Origin: Methylobacterium sp. Leaf108
GTDB taxonomy: Bacteria; Pseudomonadota; Alphaproteobacteria; Rhizobiales; Beijerinckiaceae
NCBI RefSeq assembly: GCF_001423265.1
Contig: NZ_LMND01000035.1
Span: 197,218-261,217 of the forward strand
Reading direction: 5' to 3'
DNA: 64,000 nucleotides
The translations under genes were made by a program, and so were the position numbers. The notes beneath the pieces were generated by a model, which worked only from the letters and a program-made list of their open reading frames with translations, ran no database searches and was not told where the DNA came from. Positions 42,756 to 51,100 of the stretch are shown here, piece after piece. Every line of letters begins with the position of its first letter. Position 1 is the first letter of the stretch.

Positions 42756-43103
42756 ATGCCAGCCACAAATGAGATGCCGCCGAGCGTGACCCCCTATGTC
42801 GAAGCTCTCGGCCAGGAAGGGGCTGAGACTTTCCTACTCGGCTTTGGCGGTAGCCAGATCTACATCCCCTCGACCCCCCGCCCGGCCTCGCCCCTGGTCA
42901 AGGAGATCGGCCTTGAGCTGACCCAGGCGATGCGCCGCGTCTTCGGCCAGGGGCAATTGAAGGTACCTCTTGCGAAGCCGTGGCTTGCCCGGCGGCTTGA
43001 CGCCGCCGGAGTACCCCGTCCGGAGATCGCCAAGCGGCTGCACGTCACTCGCGAGAGCGTACGCAGCTACCTTGCCGTCCCTAAGGGGAGGGAACGGGCA
43101 TGA
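42756..43103 (+). CDS. Mor-like transcription activator (second of two)
   Basis: A 115-residue paralogue of the preceding protein: YVEALGQEGAETFLLGFGGSQIYIPSTP, then LAKPWLARRLDAAGVPRPEIAKRLHVTRESVRSYL, which includes the helix-turn-helix. The GGS(Q)IYIP motif is shared with Mu Mor. The stop overlaps the start of the capsid-protease gene by four bases, so the regulator and the capsid gene are translationally coupled, an unusual arrangement since activator genes of Mu stand apart. Confidence 0.7.
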   Translation: MPATNEMPPSVTPYVEALGQEGAETFLLGFGGSQIYIPSTPRPASPLVKEIGLELTQAMRRVFGQGQLKVPLAKPWLARRLDAAGVPRPEIAKRLHVTRESVRSYLAVPKGRERA

Positions 43104-44467
43104 CGATGCCGAGCCTTCTCACCGCTCTCTGTGCCGCCCTCCCGCTGCCGGCAGCGGAGACCGAGACCGCTCCGAGATACATCCACCTCCTGCCGGCTGG
43201 CGAGATCACGACGCTGGACGGGCGTGGTCCCTACCGGGTCTCGAACGCCGCCGCTCCCATCGCAGCAATCCTGAAGGCCGGCGACCGCCTTCCCATCGAT
43301 GAGAACCACTCCACCGACATCGCGGCGCCCAAGGGAGCCCCCTCGCCCGCGCAAGACTGGATCATCGGCTTGCAGGTGCGGGCCGATGGCATCTGGGGCG
43401 AGGTCGAATGGAACGCCGCCGGCCGCGCGCTTCTAGCAGATAAGGCCTACCGGCACATCTCGCCGGTCATCGCCTACACGCCCAATGGAGCCGTGATCGG
43501 CATCCTCCGGGCCTCCCTGGTCAACCGCCCCAACCTGCGCGGGCTGACCGCGCTTCATCAGCAGGAAGCTCCCGTGATCGTCAACGCACCCAACCTGACC
43601 ACCCTCTACGTCGGCTTCTCCAACGCCTTTCAAGCCGGCTTCAAGGGCGCCAATCCACTCTACAAACGCGCCGCGATGGTTGTGAAATCCACCACCAAGT
43701 CGAACGAGTACGGGTGGCTGGGTCAGTTCCCCCGGATCCGGGAATGGGTTGGCGATCGTGTCGTTCAGAACCTGACGACGGAAACCTACACGATCGTCAA
43801 TCGCTCATTCGAGAGCACCATCGGCGTGAAAAGCGAGGATATCGAAGACGATCAGATCGGGATCTATGATCCGATCTTCTCCGAATTTGGTCGGCAGTCC
43901 GCAACGTTCCCGGATGAGCTTGTCTGGGCGCTTCTGAAGGAAGGCTGGACCACGCCATGCTTCGATGGTCAGTACTTTTTCGACACCGAACATCCCATTA
44001 AAAACGCCCTTGGGCAGACGGGCTCGACGGCCAACACCGATGGTGGAACGGGCGAGCCGTGGTTCCTCATCGACGACACCCGTATGATCAAACCGATCAT
44101 CTACCAAGAGAGACGTCTGTTCGATCTCGTCAGGATGGATGCCGACACCGACGAGCATGTCTTCTCGCGGAAGGAGTATCGCTACGGGACCGAAGGGCGG
44201 TGCAACGTCGGCTTCGGCTTCTGGCAGCTTGCCTGGGGCTCGAAGCAACCTCTTGATGCCGCACACTACGAAGCAGCGCGCATCGGCATCTCGACCATGA
44301 AGGCCGATTTCGGCCGACCCCTCGGCCTCCAGGGCAAGCTTCTGATCGTCGGGCCGAAGCTCGAAGCCACAGCTCAAAAACTGCTGAACAGCGAGTTCGC
44401 TGCGGCCGGGGAGACCAACCAGTGGAAGGGAAGCGCCGAGCTGGTTGTGGTGCCTTGGCTTGATTAA
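43100..44467 (+). CDS. Mu gpI-type protease fused in frame to Mu gpT-type major capsid protein
   Basis: A 455-residue fusion. Residues about 26-153 match the N-terminal protease part of Mu gpI: IHLLPAGEITTLDGRGPY, LPIDENHST, IGLQVRADGIWGEVEWN, YRHISPVIAYTPNG. Residues about 158-455 match the whole gpT major head subunit: NAPNLTTLYVGFSNAFQAGF, GWLGQFPRIREWVGDRV, DIEDDQIGIYDPIFSEFG and FDGQYFFDTEHPIKNALG, ending in AELVVVPWLD. The scaffold part of gpI (Z) between them is missing, and no stop or frameshift interrupts the joint at about 43570. The start overlaps the upstream regulator (ATGA) and has GGGGAGGG ahead. Without portal, terminase or tail genes the capsid alone could be a relic or a nanocompartment. 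Confidence 0.85.
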   Translation: MTMPSLLTALCAALPLPAAETETAPRYIHLLPAGEITTLDGRGPYRVSNAAAPIAAILKAGDRLPIDENHSTDIAAPKGAPSPAQDWIIGLQVRADGIWGEVEWNAAGRALLADKAYRHISPVIAYTPNGAVIGILRASLVNRPNLRGLTALHQQEAPVIVNAPNLTTLYVGFSNAFQAGFKGANPLYKRAAMVVKSTTKSNEYGWLGQFPRIREWVGDRVVQNLTTETYTIVNRSFESTIGVKSEDIEDDQIGIYDPIFSEFGRQSATFPDELVWALLKEGWTTPCFDGQYFFDTEHPIKNALGQTGSTANTDGGTGEPWFLIDDTRMIKPIIYQERRLFDLVRMDADTDEHVFSRKEYRYGTEGRCNVGFGFWQLAWGSKQPLDAAHYEAARIGISTMKADFGRPLGLQGKLLIVGPKLEATAQKLLNSEFAAAGETNQWKGSAELVVVPWLD

Positions 44468-44522
44468 ACGCTAGGGGATGTCCCTCACGCCTCTCCAGGA
44501 AAGCCATGAAGCATCGCCGATG

Positions 44523-45359
44523 TTAAAGCATGGGTGGCATTGGGGGTAGCTCCGTGGCGTCTGCCTCACGACGCAAGTACTCAATAGCACCTGCATCACC
44601 TCGGATGCCACGCAACAGGGCCGCCTGCCAGCCATTCTGCCCTGTAGAGTGCAATGCGACGGCAAGCTCTAGATCAATTTGCCGCTTTAAACTTTCGCTC
44701 GTGAGAGCCGGATCCCTTATTTTTAATTGTCCCGGAAGAGACGACCAATGAGTGGCCATAGAAAGGTGAAATTGAGAGCCGAGCACATTTTCTAGATGAA
44801 AACTTACAATGTCGTTCTGTGTTACTGTCAGGTTCGGCATCGGGCGGGGCTTAAACGTTGCTGCTTGATAAGGTGTCATAATCTGGATGAACCAAATAGC
44901 CTGCGCTGCCCACTGATCATAGTACGGGTGTATAAAGCGCCGGGGATCACCGCCATGGACCGTAGTTCCCTTCACACCTGAATTGCAATGCTGGCAAGCT
45001 GGGACGAGATTGGCGCGCATGATCGCGAACTCAGGATAGATGTCCCGAGGTAGATAGTGATCAAGGCTACCCGTCACAGGCGAGCCGCAGACCGGGCACG
45101 ATTTCAATCCTCCTTTGCGACGCATACGGCGGAGTACGCCTGACCCACCTCGCTTGTCGTATAAGGAGTACTGCTGAGCAGTTATGCTGGCCCCAAAATC
45201 ATGCGGGGAGACAGCGAATGGGCTTCCGCCGCTCGCCTGATATGTCTGGTATGCTAAGATCCAATCGGCAACATGCGGTGCCCAAAAGGCATCCTTCGCG
45301 AAACTGTTCACGACCGCCTCATCCTCGGCGGCCGTCGCGGGGAGGGGAAGATGATCCAT
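44523..45359 (-). CDS. ptuB: Septu-like HNH nuclease (PtuB-like)
   Basis: A 278-residue HNH endonuclease. Residues 85-131 hold the zinc-knuckle HNH motif: CPVCG (88-92), LDHYLPRD (D100, H101), ANLVPACQHCN with the asparagine and second cysteine pair (122-125). The flanks show no other domain; the C-terminal half is helical (LTSESLKRQIDLELAVALHSTGQNGWQAALLRG). The start lies three bases after the stop of the ATPase gene, so translation is coupled. ATPase plus HNH is the Septu (PtuA-PtuB) plan; a retron reverse transcriptase is absent, so it would be a stand-alone Septu. Confidence 0.75.
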   Translation of the reverse strand: MDHLPLPATAAEDEAVVNSFAKDAFWAPHVADWILAYQTYQASGGSPFAVSPHDFGASITAQQYSLYDKRGGSGVLRRMRRKGGLKSCPVCGSPVTGSLDHYLPRDIYPEFAIMRANLVPACQHCNSGVKGTTVHGGDPRRFIHPYYDQWAAQAIWFIQIMTPYQAATFKPRPMPNLTVTQNDIVSFHLENVLGSQFHLSMATHWSSLPGQLKIRDPALTSESLKRQIDLELAVALHSTGQNGWQAALLRGIRGDAGAIEYLRREADATELPPMPPML

Positions 45360-45362
45360 GGC

Positions 45363-47081
45363 TCAGATCGCTTCGGGCTGCTCCGACGCCGACGTAGCAG
45401 CCGGCGGCTCCAATAACCGGCGCGCGATAAAGGACAAGCTTTCTGAGTTTAGTTCAGCCCCATACTGCGCGATAACTCCATCAATACCGAGATCGCGCCC
45501 GGTTCGATCGGCCCAATCTGCCAGTGTTTTTTGGTAGCGATGCGAGATGCTGGTGTCGCCAAAGACGAACTGTGAGATGCTGTCGATAGTGGCGCCGAAC
45601 GTCTGCATGCGGGGTGTGTCAATGGCGATCTCGCGGTCCTTCAACGTGAGGACATTGACCCGCTCGCGCTGCGCCTCCCGTACGACATACGCCGAGTGCG
45701 TCGCGATGATGGCGATTGATCGTGTCGACTGAAGCAGGTTGTTGAGGATCTCCATTAAATCGGAGACAAAGTTCGGGTGAAGATGTGTTTCTGGCTCGTC
45801 CAGTAAAAGGAGACTGCCCTGCTCTATGGCTGCGGACGCCTGCGCCGCAAAGCGTAGCATCGCGTACTCACCACTGCTGAGGCGCCGCATCTGCATCTTA
45901 TCGTCTAAAACGATTGCCGGCCTGCACCAGTCGATTTGCTGGATGAGCCGAATGGAGTTAAGCTCATTGAGCGACCTTCCGATAGGGAAATAGCTGAGCC
46001 CATTGGTCTCAATCACATATGGTAAATCGTCTCCAATCCGACGTGCTCGTAAGGGCAAGTGAAGACGCTTCCAAAGGCCGATTGGCTCAAGCGCATTTTG
46101 GATTACTTCCATGCGCGACTTGTCGCGCATTTCTCCAAAACCGTTAAGCTCCTCTGACTTCATGCACGCGACAAGAGCAGCAAGCAGCGGGTCAATCTGG
46201 TTCTCCCTTGAAGCGTTAACGGCGAAGTATTCGTAGTCAATACCGTGCCACGCTCCAATGGAACGCGGAAATGGATCGGTCGGAACAGAGGAGAATACGA
46301 GCACACGCGAAGGGTGGAACACCGGCTGAAAGTGTGGCCGTAAATAACCATCTTGATGGTTAGAATGGAGGGCGTCGATAATCGACTTCAGAAGCTGCGT
46401 TTTACCTGTACCGTTGCGGCCGATCAGGATGGAGGCGCGGTCCCGAAAAATGCCTTCTTGGTTGAAGCTGAAAGGAAGCATGTAGGAGTTATCGGCGCTT
46501 GGCAGCTGGGCGGAGAATACGAAGTCGATGGCCGCATCATCGACGGGAGCGGGGATATCTGGCCGGAAAAACCTACCACCGCGCCTAAGGGCATCGTATG
46601 CGCTGCCGCTGCGAAGGGCACCGATGTGGAATTCTTCGTTGTCAATCAGGGCGAGCAACTCCTGATTGGCGCCTTCTGTGCGGGCAACTGTTGCGTCGTG
46701 CATTTTGCGGAGCGCGCTGACACCAATTTCGAAGCCGAGTTCTCTGATGAATTGTTGATAGTACTCAACCTTCGTCAGAAGCGAAACGAAAGGTATTTTG
46801 ATAAGTTCTATTGGAAAAACTTCTCCGAATTTTTGGAGAAGCTCCTTGAATACTGGCTCGCTTTTTAGTCGTCCTTCGAACATCAGCCGCAGGTGGAAGT
46901 TTAACGGATCGCCCTCGGCAGGACGAATGTGCAGCTTCGCGAAGAAGTTCCGGCCGTAGTCGTTCCATGTATCGCTGTCCGGTAAGATAGCAACAAACGG
47001 CTTCACATGCTTTGTGAGATCCTGAACTGATCTGGCAATAAGCACGTCGACAGGGACGTTGGCTGGAATGAATTCTGGCAT
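45363..47081 (-). CDS. ptuA: Septu-like ABC/SMC-type ATPase (PtuA-like)
   Basis: A 572-residue ATPase of the AAA_15/AAA_21 group. Walker A is GRNGTGKTQ (221-229), the ABC signature is RRLSSGEYAML (400-410), Walker B is SLLLLDEPETHLHP (423-436) and the H-loop region is IIATHSAYVVREA (457-469). The N-terminal 200 residues (VPVDVLIARSVQDLTKHVKPFVAILPD and onward) are larger than in typical PtuA proteins and unrecognised; they may sense the phage signal. The paired HNH gene follows directly. It lies in the right part of the Mu-like element and opposes the phage genes. Confidence 0.78.
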   Translation of the reverse strand: MPEFIPANVPVDVLIARSVQDLTKHVKPFVAILPDSDTWNDYGRNFFAKLHIRPAEGDPLNFHLRLMFEGRLKSEPVFKELLQKFGEVFPIELIKIPFVSLLTKVEYYQQFIRELGFEIGVSALRKMHDATVARTEGANQELLALIDNEEFHIGALRSGSAYDALRRGGRFFRPDIPAPVDDAAIDFVFSAQLPSADNSYMLPFSFNQEGIFRDRASILIGRNGTGKTQLLKSIIDALHSNHQDGYLRPHFQPVFHPSRVLVFSSVPTDPFPRSIGAWHGIDYEYFAVNASRENQIDPLLAALVACMKSEELNGFGEMRDKSRMEVIQNALEPIGLWKRLHLPLRARRIGDDLPYVIETNGLSYFPIGRSLNELNSIRLIQQIDWCRPAIVLDDKMQMRRLSSGEYAMLRFAAQASAAIEQGSLLLLDEPETHLHPNFVSDLMEILNNLLQSTRSIAIIATHSAYVVREAQRERVNVLTLKDREIAIDTPRMQTFGATIDSISQFVFGDTSISHRYQKTLADWADRTGRDLGIDGVIAQYGAELNSESLSFIARRLLEPPAATSASEQPEAI

Positions 47082-47272
47082 CTCACACCTATTATGAACG
47101 TCAGCTATGCAGGAGCCCTGATGTCGGGTTAAATTAAACGGCGAGCCACTTAGTTTGCGATTTATTCGGAAGGGTCAATCGGTTTTCTTGCCCCACAGAC
47201 GTACACTTACGATGTCACAAGCCGTTGGTCCGCGAGCCAATTATGCGTTCATACGTGTTGGAAGGTGATTCA

Positions 47273-47650
47273 ATGAGCGTTGAAAAAGTGAAAGCCAGCC
47301 TTGGCCTTGATCGGCCAGAGCTGACAGTTCGCTCTGGTGAAGCTCTTCCGATCTTTGCGCGTCGAGGGGGAGAGCGGGTGGTCGTTCTCTCCATGACAGC
47401 CTATGCCGAATTGCTCGCCTTCCGTACACATGTCACGCGGCAGAGGATCGCGGCGGCAAAAGCTCCTCCGGCCGGTCTCTCCACCATCGAGAAGGACGCA
47501 GAGGTCGCCGCTTTCCTCAGAGAGCGGTTCCGGGGCCGCGAAACAGGCGCCGCGCTTCGGACAGCCTGCGTCGCTGAGTTCGGAGCTGAGCGGGCACCAT
47601 CTGTCGGCCGCATCCAGACCTTCCGCTCCCGCTGGAAGGATTATCGGTGA
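47273..47650 (+). CDS. Small regulator-like protein at the right end (first of two)
   Basis: A 125-residue protein. The N-terminal half resembles Phd/YefM antitoxins: LTVRSGEALPIFARRGGERVVVLSMTAYAELLAFR. The C-terminal half is a helix-turn-helix-like segment: AALRTACVAEFGAERAPSVGRIQTFRSRWKD. GGAAGGTG lies seven bases before the ATG at 47273; a TTG and ATG upstream have no such site. Its stop overlaps the next gene by four bases (GTGA). A partner toxin gene is not seen, so it is more likely a regulator or end-associated factor. Confidence 0.6.
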   Translation: MSVEKVKASLGLDRPELTVRSGEALPIFARRGGERVVVLSMTAYAELLAFRTHVTRQRIAAAKAPPAGLSTIEKDAEVAAFLRERFRGRETGAALRTACVAEFGAERAPSVGRIQTFRSRWKDYR

Positions 47651-47988
47651 CCGGCACGACTGACGTGACGCCGGTCCGGGTGACGGTTTCGGGCGTTGAT
47701 GTCGTGACGATCCCTGCTGCGCATTATGTTGAGCTGCTGGATTGCCAGCGCCAATTAGCAGCGCACAAGGCCGATAAGCCTGCGGTCCTGAAGCCGAGGC
47801 GGGTCCAAATCGACACCCGGAGCCGGCTGTTTGATGATCCCGAGGTGACCGATTTCCTGCTGGACATCATGGGGACTATGCGGCTGACAGAGGCTCGACA
47901 GGCATGCATCAGCAAATTTGGGGAACAGCGAGCGCCCAGCCGAGCGGCGATCGGACGTTTTTGGCAGCATCGCCGTGGAACGCGATGA
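47647..47988 (+). CDS. Small regulator-like protein at the right end (second of two)
   Basis: A 113-residue protein that repeats the plan of the preceding one: a strand-rich N-terminus (TVSGVDVVTIPAAHYVELLDCQRQL) and a C-terminus with DFLLDIMGTMRLTEARQACISKFGEQRAPSRAAIGRFWQHRR. The shared ERAPS/EQRAPS core marks the two as paralogues. The GTG start overlaps the stop of the first. They are the last genes before the right-end repeats. Possible roles are control of transposition or of the cargo. Confidence 0.55.
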   Translation: MTGTTDVTPVRVTVSGVDVVTIPAAHYVELLDCQRQLAAHKADKPAVLKPRRVQIDTRSRLFDDPEVTDFLLDIMGTMRLTEARQACISKFGEQRAPSRAAIGRFWQHRRGTR

Positions 47989-48010
47989 GCCGGGCAGGGT
48001 GATCGAGACG

Positions 48011-48090
48011 TACCGCCACGATCAATTCTGATCCGCGACGACCCGATCCGACCCGCGTGATCCCGCCAATTTTCTATCACCGCCGCCAGA
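48011..48090 (-). repeat. Right-end transposase-type repeats
   Basis: CCGCCAATT at 48063-48071 and CCGCCGCCAGA at 48080-48090 are the reverse complements of AATTGGCGG and TCTGGCGGCGG, so they match the left-end repeats in opposite orientation. A weaker third copy (TACCGCCACG) lies at 48011-48020. Inverted arrays at the two ends are expected for a Mu-like transposon. Confidence 0.7.
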
Positions 48091-48181
48091 TAGCGATGAC
48101 AGGTACACTGCCGCCTCCGGATCCGACCCCCTCCGGCTCCGCGACGGCTGGCCAAGCGCCGTCCGAGGGCCTGGATGATCG

Positions 48182-51100
48182 TCATCGGGGCAGGGGCACC
48201 GGATCGGTGGCATCCCCCCTGCCCCCGGCGAACCGCGCGAACCTGAGCGCCAGCGTCGGCAGGATCATCAGGTTGAGGATCGTCGAGGTGACGAGGCCGC
48301 CGAGGATCACCAGGGCCATCGGCCCCTCGATCTCGCGGCCGGGCTCGCCCGCCCCCAGCGCCAGGGGCAGGAGGCCGAGGCCCGTCACCAGGGAGGTCAT
48401 CAGGATCGGCACCAGCCGGTCGGCGGCGCCGTCGATGGCGGTGGCCAGCGTCCAGGCCCGGCCCTCGATCGTGACGAGGTGCTCGTAGTGGGAGATCATC
48501 ATGATGGTGTTGCGCAGCGAGATGCCGAACAGCGTCACGAAGCCGACGATGGAGCCGAGCGACAGCACGCCGCCGCTCGCGGCGACCGCGAGCACGCCGC
48601 CCACGAAGGCGAAGGGCAGGTTGACGAGCACCAGGAGGAGGTTGCGCACCGACCCGGTGACGACGGCCAGCAGCATCAGGATGCCGAACCCGGCAAAGCC
48701 AGAATAGAGCAGGAGGTCGCGCTGGGCCCGGTCCTGCACCTCCGCCGACCCCGAGTAGCCGAGGTAGACGCCCGAGGGCAGGGCGACCTCGCGGGCGATC
48801 TTGGCGCGGACCGCCGCCATGACGGCGGCGACGTCCCTCCCCTGCACGTTGGCGGTGACGGTCTGGACCCGCTGGGCGCCCTGGTGCTGCACCTGGTAGC
48901 GGCCCGAGGTCGCGTAGATGTCGGCGACCTGGGCGAGGCCGACGTAGCGGCCGTTGGGGGTGCGCAGGGGCAGCTCGCCGAGGCTGCCGGGGCGCCCGCG
49001 CGGCTGGGCGGCCAGGATGACGAGGACGTTGAAGACGGCGTTGCCCTCGTAGGTCTGGCCGACCACGTCGCCCTGGTAGGCGGTGCGCACCGCCTCGAGG
49101 ACGTCGACGGCTTCGAGCCCCCAGTGGCGCAGGTCGTTCGGGCGCAGGGAGACGTTGACCTGGGGCAGGCCCGGGGGCGCGCTGCGCTGGACGTCGGTGG
49201 CGCCCGCGACCTCGGCGACCTCGCGGGCGATGTCCGCCGCCGCGGTCTCGATGCGGGTCAGGTCGTTGCCGAACACGCCGACCACGATGGGGGCGCCGGC
49301 GCCCGAGACGGTCTCCTCGATCCGTTCGGTGAGGAAGGTCTTGAGCGAGAAGGCGGCACCGGGGAAATCGGCCAGCACGGCGCGGATGCGGGCCTCCACC
49401 GCCTTCTGCGCCGCCCCCCCGAGACCGGGGTCGAGGTCGATGTGGATCTCGCTGTAGTGGGTGCCGGCGGTGTCCTGGCCGGCCTCGGCCCGCCCGATCT
49501 GCGAGGCGACGGCGCGGATGCCGGGAATCGCCTTGAGGGCGGCGGTGATGCGGGTGCCCAGCCGCATCGATTCCTGCAGCGAGGTGCCCGGCGCCCCGGC
49601 CATGTGCAGGATCAGGTGGCCCTCCTTCAGGTCGGGCAGGAAGGTGCTGCCGAAGCCCGGCACCAGGGCGGCGCCCGCCAGCGTCAGGACGACCGCCAGG
49701 GCGACGACGGCGGCCGAGACCCGCTCGATCCCGGCCAGCGACCAGGCGTAGGCGGCGCGCGACCAGCGCATCACCGGCGGGTCGCCGGCCTGGGCCCCAT
49801 CGCGCCCTGTCAGGAGCAGCATCGCCAGCGCCGGGGTCACGGTGAGCGCTACACCCAGCGAGGCCACCACCGCCAGGATGTAGGCGAGGCTCAACGGCCC
49901 GAACAGCCGGCCGGCGATGCCGGACAGGGCCAGCACCGGCAGGAACACCAGCAACACCGCGAAGGTGGCGTAGGCCACCGCGGTGCGCACCTCCAGGATG
50001 GCGTCGATCACCACCCTGCCCTCCTCGCGGGGACGGCCGAGGCGGCGGTTCTCGCGCAGGCGTCGGACCACGTTCTCGACGCCGATCACCGCGTCGTCCA
50101 CCACCTCGCCGATGGCGATGGCGAGGCCGCCCAGCGTCATGGTGTTGAGGCTCTCGCCCATCGCCTGCAGCGCCAGCACAGCCGCGATCAGCGAGAGCGG
50201 GATCGCCACTGCGCTGATGACGCAGGTGCGCCAGTCGTAGAGGAACACGAACAGCACGATCACCACGAGGATGCCGCCCAGCCCCAGGGCCTGGAGCACG
50301 TTGGCATTGGCCAGGGTGATGAAGGCGGCCGGCTTGAACAGGTCGGGGCGCAGGGTGACGCCCTCGCGCTCCAGGGCGGGGGCGAGTTCGGCCAGGGCCG
50401 CCTCGACCCTGGCGGTGACCTCGCGGGTGTTGGCGCCGTACTGGGCGCCGACCATCACGAGGACGCCGGGCACCCCGTCGACCAGGGCCGCGCTGATCGG
50501 CGGCTCGCCGGCCGCGACCACGTCGGCGACGTCGGCCAGGCTCACGCTGGCGCCGCCCTCGTTGACGAGCACCGTGCGCCCCAGCGCCTCGGGGCCGAGG
50601 GACTGGCCCTCGGTCTGGAGGGTGACGCGCTGGTTGGCCGTATCGAGGAAGCCCGCCCCGCGCACGCCGGTGGCCTTGCGGGCGGCGGCGAGCACGTCGT
50701 TGATGCCGATGCCGAACCGGATGAGGTCGTGGGGCCGGACCTGGATCTGGAGCGAGCGCACCGCCCCGCCATAGACCGAGACCTCGGCGATGCCCGGCAC
50801 GGCCAGCAGCCGCAGGCGCAGGGTCCAGTCGGCGAGCGTGCGCAGCTCCATCGGCGAGCGACCGGGCGCCGTCATCCCGACGAGGAGGACCGTGCTGGTG
50901 GCCGAGGTCAGGGCGGTCATGGCCGGGGCGCGCACGCCCTGGGGCAGGCGGCCGGCCAGCGCCGTCAGCCGCTCGGTGACGAGCTGGCGGACCCGGTAGA
51001 TGTCGCTGCCGGCCCGGAAGGTGGCGGTGATCACCGAGAGGCCCTGGATCGAGTTCGAGCGCAGGGTGACGAGGCCGGGCAGGCCGTTGACCGACACCTC

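Larger units (their letters stand above)
32310..48110. mobile_element. Mu-like transposable element with defence cargo and almost no virion genes
   Basis: About 15.8 kb bounded by inverted arrays of TTGGCGG-core repeats (left copies at 32378 and 32403, right copies at 48063 and 48080 in reverse). It carries the Mu early layout: repressor, divergent small DNA-binding gene, transposase, ATPase and GemA. A late part is reduced to two Mor-like activators and a gpI-gpT fusion. Two opposite-strand modules (SIR2 with AlbA_2; Septu-like pair) and two small paralogous regulators fill the rest. GC content falls well below the host level, especially at 39.2-42.2 kb. The exact ends and the 5-bp target duplication could not be fixed by eye; they lie between 32044 and 32378 and between 48090 and 48182. 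Confidence 0.82.

Noticed and set aside
44523..47081. Retron-associated Septu (retron with PtuA-PtuB effectors)
   Set aside because: No reverse transcriptase gene or msr-msd-like structure is present near the ATPase-HNH pair.
47273..47988. Toxin-antitoxin pair, from the Phd-like N-terminus
   Set aside because: Both small proteins are paralogues with the same plan; neither looks like a Doc, RelE or other toxin.
32310..48110. Integrase-type prophage or integrative element at a tRNA gene
   Set aside because: No integrase and no tRNA gene or direct att-like repeat was seen; the MuA and MuB genes and inverted end repeats explain the element.
32303..48110. Exact element ends at TGTTCC (left) and TGTACC (right, reverse strand)
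   Set aside because: Both begin with TGT(T/A)CC as Mu ends would, but the flanking 5-mers do not match and their distances to the first end repeat differ, so the ends were left open.
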